From Kangiellaceae bacterium (GTDB lineage Bacteria > Pseudomonadota > Gammaproteobacteria > Enterobacterales > Kangiellaceae): a DNA stretch of 64,000 nt. This document shows positions 60,522-64,000 of this stretch, piece by piece (the stretch's first letter is position 1; each line of letters opens with the position of its first letter). The stretch lies in NCBI GenBank assembly GCA_026196875.1, contig JAPHTP010000112.1:1-64000 (forward strand). The letters are read 5' to 3'. A model generated the notes under the pieces. That model did no database searches. It had not been told where the DNA came from and saw only the letters and a program-made list of their open reading frames with translations. Position numbers and translations under genes: made by a program.

Positions 60522-63500
60522 ATGAATAAATACTTAGGATTATTGGGGATATTTTTTCTCCTAACATCTTTCAGCTTAAGCTCAAAGACACTTGAACTAA
60601 ATAACGCGACGTTTCATCATCTATCCACTGAGGATGGTTTATCGCAAAAAGCGGTGACCACGATCCATCAAGATCAGGTGGGATTTCTTTGGTTCGGTAC
60701 ACAAGACGGATTAAACCGATACGATGGCAAAGTTTTTAGACAATTTAAATATTCCGCCAGTGATTCCAGCTCAATATCGCACGATTTCATTTACTCGGTA
60801 ATTTCTGACTCGGATCAAAATCTCTGGGTAGCAGGGGGAGCCGGTCTGAATTTGTACTACCCTGGAAATGAAACTTTTAAGGCCTTCCATCTTGATTCTA
60901 AATCTAAAGCTCCGATTGAGCGAATGCATGTGTTGCTCAGAGATAAAAACGAAGGGATCTGGGTAGGTACTAGTAAGAGAGGGCTTTATCGCGTTACCAA
61001 AAAAAATAACAATGTACAGATAAAAGAAGTTGAGGGATTTAGGGACTATGACATAAGAGCCATTTTAATAGACTCTAGGGGAAGAATGTGGATTGGAACC
61101 GACAGGAGCGGAGTCGTATTAATTCAGAATAATGAACGGGAATTCATCTCTACCAAAACTTCACCAAAAACTCTTTCCCATGATCGAATTCGTACTATAT
61201 TTGAAGATTCGAAGGGGCGTATTTGGATCGGTACAAGAGGTGGAGGTGTTAACCGATTTAACGAATTAACTCAAAAGTTTTTAACTTTTAAACACTCGGG
61301 TTCTAATCAAAACAGTTTGACACATAACCGGGTTTATAAGATCTTTCAGGATAGCGGTGGACACCTCTGGTTTGCGACTGACGGAGGAGTTAGCGTTTAC
61401 CAGGAGGAGACTGGCGATTTTGTAAGAGTTCAAAAAAAATCATCTCAGAAAAATAGTTTAAGCAATAATCGAGTATATTCAATTCTGCAGGATAAAGGAG
61501 GTCTCATATGGTTTGGAACACTGTCAGGCCTTAACATTTGGGATCCTCGTCTTGCAAACTTTATCCACTATAGGCATGTCCCTGAAGATGCGCAAACACT
61601 GACAGACAATACGATAACTAGCTTTTCCGAAAATAAACAAGGGATCTTATTTGTTGGCACATTCAATGGTGGCCTAAATCAGGTAGATATTGAAACGGGC
61701 AAAGTAGGGCCGGTTGAAAAAAATGGAGAGTTAATTTCCGAAAAAAGAATTACTTCTTTACTTGTTGATCAACAAGAAAGGATTTGGCTTGGTTCAATGT
61801 CTAATGGAATTGATATCTTCGACTCCAAATTAAATAAGGTTAAACATTTTTCCGCGAAAACCGACAAAGATTCTAGCCTGTCAGCAAATGGGATAACCGA
61901 TATCTATCAGGACTCTGACGGCGAATTTTGGATTGCTACCTATTTAGGAGGTATTAATCGACTTTCAAAGGACGGTGAAAATTTTACTCATTATTCCTCC
62001 GAAGGAACCGATGGTAGCAAGTTACTTGTAGATAATACTTATCAAGTTCTCGAAGACGACGAAGGTTACATTTGGATCTCATCTGATGGTGGAGGTATAG
62101 CTCGGCTCGATAAGAATACTGACAAAATAGTTAATATCACCCATGAAAATAATAATCCTAAAAGTTTATCTGGAAATGCCGCCTGGTCAATATTTCAGGA
62201 TTCAAAGGGTAGGTTTTGGATAGGAACCCAAGGTTTTGGGTTGAATCTTTGGATGCCAGAGAATCGAAGGCAACTTAAAAATAGATTCGAACATTTTACC
62301 GTTGAAAATGGATTAATCAGTAGTACTGTTTACGGTGTTCTCGAGGATGAACAAGGATTCATCTGGATAAGTACTAATCGAGGAGTAAGTAAATTAAATG
62401 TCGACACCAGAGAGTTTCAGCATTTCCGTTTAGCCGATGAAATTCACTACAATGAATTTAACCAGGGAGCATTTTTCCAGTTGAAATCGGGACAGCTGTT
62501 TTTTGGTGGCTTGGACGGGATCAGTACTTTTGAGCCAGAAGAGATCATTACTAATACACATGTTCCTAACGTTGTGCTTACAAATATTAAAAGCGAAAAT
62601 AGTCGGGTGCTTTTTGATAAACCAATTTATGAACTTGACCAAATTACATTGGACCATAATGATTATTTGATTTCGTTTGAGTTTTCGGCTCTAGATTTTA
62701 CGCAACCTAGTAAGAATCGCTATCAGTATAAATTGGAAGGATTTGATCCGGATTGGATTGATATAGGCAACCTTAATTTGGCAACCTTTACTAATTTGCC
62801 AAGTGGTAGTTATGTCTTGAAAGTTAAAGGTAGTAACAATGACGGCGTTTGGAGTGATGAGTCAATTAACCTGAGAGTGAATGTACTTCCCGCACCTTGG
62901 TTATCTTGGTGGGCATTTACAATATACGGCCTTGCCTTTTGTGTGCTCTTACTAATGCTAATAAGAATGCAAGCTAACCGCTTAGCCAGCAAAGAAATGT
63001 TTAAGTCAATGGTGGCTGAACAAGTTGATAAGAAAACCAAGCTACATATTAAGAATAATGAGTTTTTAAGAAGTCAATTAGAGCAATTAAAAGTTAAAAC
63101 TAATATCGACTTAACTACAGGGTTGCCAAATCAAAACTTTTTAAGTGTTTTGGTTAACTCGAATTTAGAATTAATAAACCAACTGTCTAGTGAGGGAGAC
63201 TCGATCTCATGGCGGGTTGAGTTACAACTGATTCGGTTGGATTGCGAGTTAAGTGCTGAAGAACTTGAAAGAGTACTGATTTCTGCTAGCCAGTATTTTG
63301 AAACCAATTATTCTGATTTCAAAATGGTTCGTTGGAGCGAAAAGGAAATAGGATTAATCAGAACGCTAACATTAGAGCAAGAAAGCCAAACTATCGATTG
63401 GCAAAATTGTTTGCAAGACTTGGGTTGTACTTGTCAGTTAAATCGAGCGAGTTTACGCTATCCATTTAGCGGGGTTCAGTATGAACCTATAAATGGTTCA

Positions 63501-63671
63501 GAGTTTCTGATGCTATTAGAGCATTTATTATATTTGGTGAGAACTAACTCCGAAATTGAGCAGTTCGATATTATTGGCCTCACTCAAAACTTATCTAAGC
63601 TTAAGTTAAAACAAATAATGGATTGTGATCGACTTGAAGAAATTTCTGATATATTCGTGGTAGAACAGTAA
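60522..63671 (+). CDS. Two-component propeller sensor with degenerate GGDEF domain
   Basis: 1049 residues. A signal peptide, about 14 Reg_prop units (each like GFLWFGTQDGLNRYDG, GRIWIGTRGGGVNRF), a Y_Y_Y domain (about 690-790: YKLEGFDPDWIDI, YVLKVKGSNNDGVWS), one helix (about 795-815), and a GGDEF-like cytoplasmic end. The entry motif remains (DLTTGLPNQNF), but the GGDEF position reads VRWSEKEIGLI, so cyclase activity is unlikely. No EAL or kinase follows. A signal-sensing partner that works through the changed domain is probable. The only gene between it and the subtilase is a hairpin, so they may be coexpressed. Confidence 0.88.
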   Translation: MNKYLGLLGIFFLLTSFSLSSKTLELNNATFHHLSTEDGLSQKAVTTIHQDQVGFLWFGTQDGLNRYDGKVFRQFKYSASDSSSISHDFIYSVISDSDQNLWVAGGAGLNLYYPGNETFKAFHLDSKSKAPIERMHVLLRDKNEGIWVGTSKRGLYRVTKKNNNVQIKEVEGFRDYDIRAILIDSRGRMWIGTDRSGVVLIQNNEREFISTKTSPKTLSHDRIRTIFEDSKGRIWIGTRGGGVNRFNELTQKFLTFKHSGSNQNSLTHNRVYKIFQDSGGHLWFATDGGVSVYQEETGDFVRVQKKSSQKNSLSNNRVYSILQDKGGLIWFGTLSGLNIWDPRLANFIHYRHVPEDAQTLTDNTITSFSENKQGILFVGTFNGGLNQVDIETGKVGPVEKNGELISEKRITSLLVDQQERIWLGSMSNGIDIFDSKLNKVKHFSAKTDKDSSLSANGITDIYQDSDGEFWIATYLGGINRLSKDGENFTHYSSEGTDGSKLLVDNTYQVLEDDEGYIWISSDGGGIARLDKNTDKIVNITHENNNPKSLSGNAAWSIFQDSKGRFWIGTQGFGLNLWMPENRRQLKNRFEHFTVENGLISSTVYGVLEDEQGFIWISTNRGVSKLNVDTREFQHFRLADEIHYNEFNQGAFFQLKSGQLFFGGLDGISTFEPEEIITNTHVPNVVLTNIKSENSRVLFDKPIYELDQITLDHNDYLISFEFSALDFTQPSKNRYQYKLEGFDPDWIDIGNLNLATFTNLPSGSYVLKVKGSNNDGVWSDESINLRVNVLPAPWLSWWAFTIYGLAFCVLLLMLIRMQANRLASKEMFKSMVAEQVDKKTKLHIKNNEFLRSQLEQLKVKTNIDLTTGLPNQNFLSVLVNSNLELINQLSSEGDSISWRVELQLIRLDCELSAEELERVLISASQYFETNYSDFKMVRWSEKEIGLIRTLTLEQESQTIDWQNCLQDLGCTCQLNRASLRYPFSGVQYEPINGSEFLMLLEHLLYLVRTNSEIEQFDIIGLTQNLSKLKLKQIMDCDRLEEISDIFVVEQ

Positions 63672-63691
63672 ACCATAAAGTTTCTTAAGAT

Positions 63692-64000
63692 ATGATTTTG
63701 AGATTTATCAGTACGTTGCTTATATCTCCTATTTTAATCCTGCAAGCCATATGGTTGCGCATTAAAGTCGTTCGGTTGCCAGAACCAGAGGGTCAGAGAA
63801 AAGGAAGTTCAACGCAAGATAAAAACTTCAGAGATTCACTTAGCTTGCTTATATTTGGCGACTCAGCTGCCGCTGGCGTCGGGGTTGCAAATCAATCGGA
63901 AGCACTAAGCGGTCAAATTATCAAACAATTGAAAACTCAAAATGTTTCATGGCAGTTAGTTGCCGAATCAGGCAAAAACTCCTCCCAGGCATTAGAAGTG
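63692..64000 (+). CDS. SGNH/GDSL hydrolase, cut by window end
   Basis: The frame from ATG 63692 is open to the end of the window (103 codons). An N-terminal hydrophobic segment (ISTLLISPILILQAIW) is followed by LLIFGDSAAAGVG, block I of the SGNH family (Gly-Asp-Ser nucleophile). The remainder is outside. Family members are esterases or lipases, often periplasmic. It lies 20 bp after the propeller sensor gene. Confidence 0.8.
   Translation, partial: MILRFISTLLISPILILQAIWLRIKVVRLPEPEGQRKGSSTQDKNFRDSLSLLIFGDSAAAGVGVANQSEALSGQIIKQLKTQNVSWQLVAESGKNSSQALEV

Noticed and set aside
1-64000. Search for tRNA, rRNA, CRISPR arrays, phage or toxin-antitoxin and defence loci
   Set aside because: None could be supported by eye; the only tandem repeat of note lies inside a coding region.

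Overview
The window reads as a chromosome segment of a marine, heterotrophic gammaproteobacterium. Support is indirect: moderately low GC, strong AGGAG-type ribosome sites, many secreted and lipoprotein genes, several c-di-GMP and cAMP enzymes, secreted subtilases with PKD and PA domains, and DUF families (DUF2959, DUF2059, DUF3750, DUF748, DUF924) common in that class. A Kangiellaceae-like or other marine lineage is a guess. I see no rRNA, tRNA, prophage, complete IS element or CRISPR array. One orphan transposase-like HTH gene (about 11.7-11.95 kb) is the only mobile-element trace.

Region by region. 0-6.9 kb: the end of an EAL phosphodiesterase, a lipoprotein gene that appears to begin at a non-standard codon, a 56-residue membrane protein, and a CpxR-like regulator with a degenerate receiver. 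That regulator faces a DUF4397-like lipoprotein gene across two 25-bp arrays of GTAAA/GTCAA half-sites. Then come a secreted Cache-like protein and a GNAT. 7-11.6 kb: an MMPL exporter overlapping a cupin gene, an orphan PAS protein, DUF924 and DUF1801 proteins. 12.2-15.8 kb: a tight operon for an outer-membrane barrel, a cupredoxin and a membrane adenylate cyclase. 15.8-22.4 kb: an anchored aspartyl protease, a DUF748 protein, a Tat-exported aldo/keto reductase and small proteins. 22.8-26.1 kb: a pseudo-receiver protein paired with a pseudo-GTPase, then a diguanylate cyclase with a solute-binding sensor. 26.2-32.9 kb: DUF3750, an NTP/NDP-exchange-type transporter, fumarylacetoacetase, a class-C beta-lactamase-fold hydrolase, a SixA-like phosphatase and two small proteins.

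33.2-40.6 kb is a nitrogen-compound catabolic neighbourhood: amidohydrolase, DUF2959, dimethylarginine hydrolase, a Rieske oxygenase, aldehyde dehydrogenase and an APC permease. 40.6-48.1 kb holds an unrecognised tail-charged protein, an RND efflux pair and a LytS/LytR-type two-component system, separated by clear terminators. 48.4-51.5 kb has a small lysine-rich secreted protein and a glucose/sorbosone dehydrogenase lipoprotein fused to CxxCH motifs.

The most coherent and unusual unit is 51.6-63.7 kb. Three different S8 subtilases surround a 1019-residue membrane hybrid kinase that ends in an AraC-type DNA-binding domain, followed by a two-component-propeller sensor whose GGDEF domain is degenerate. 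The two minus-strand subtilases share a composite upstream element with identical spacing (CGAC-N17-CGAC-N14-TGTGAAATAT on the + strand). The third subtilase is membrane-anchored and ends in perfect 12-residue tryptophan-containing tandem repeats. I read this as a self-contained extracellular proteolysis regulon; that reading is inference. The window ends inside a GDSL/SGNH hydrolase gene.
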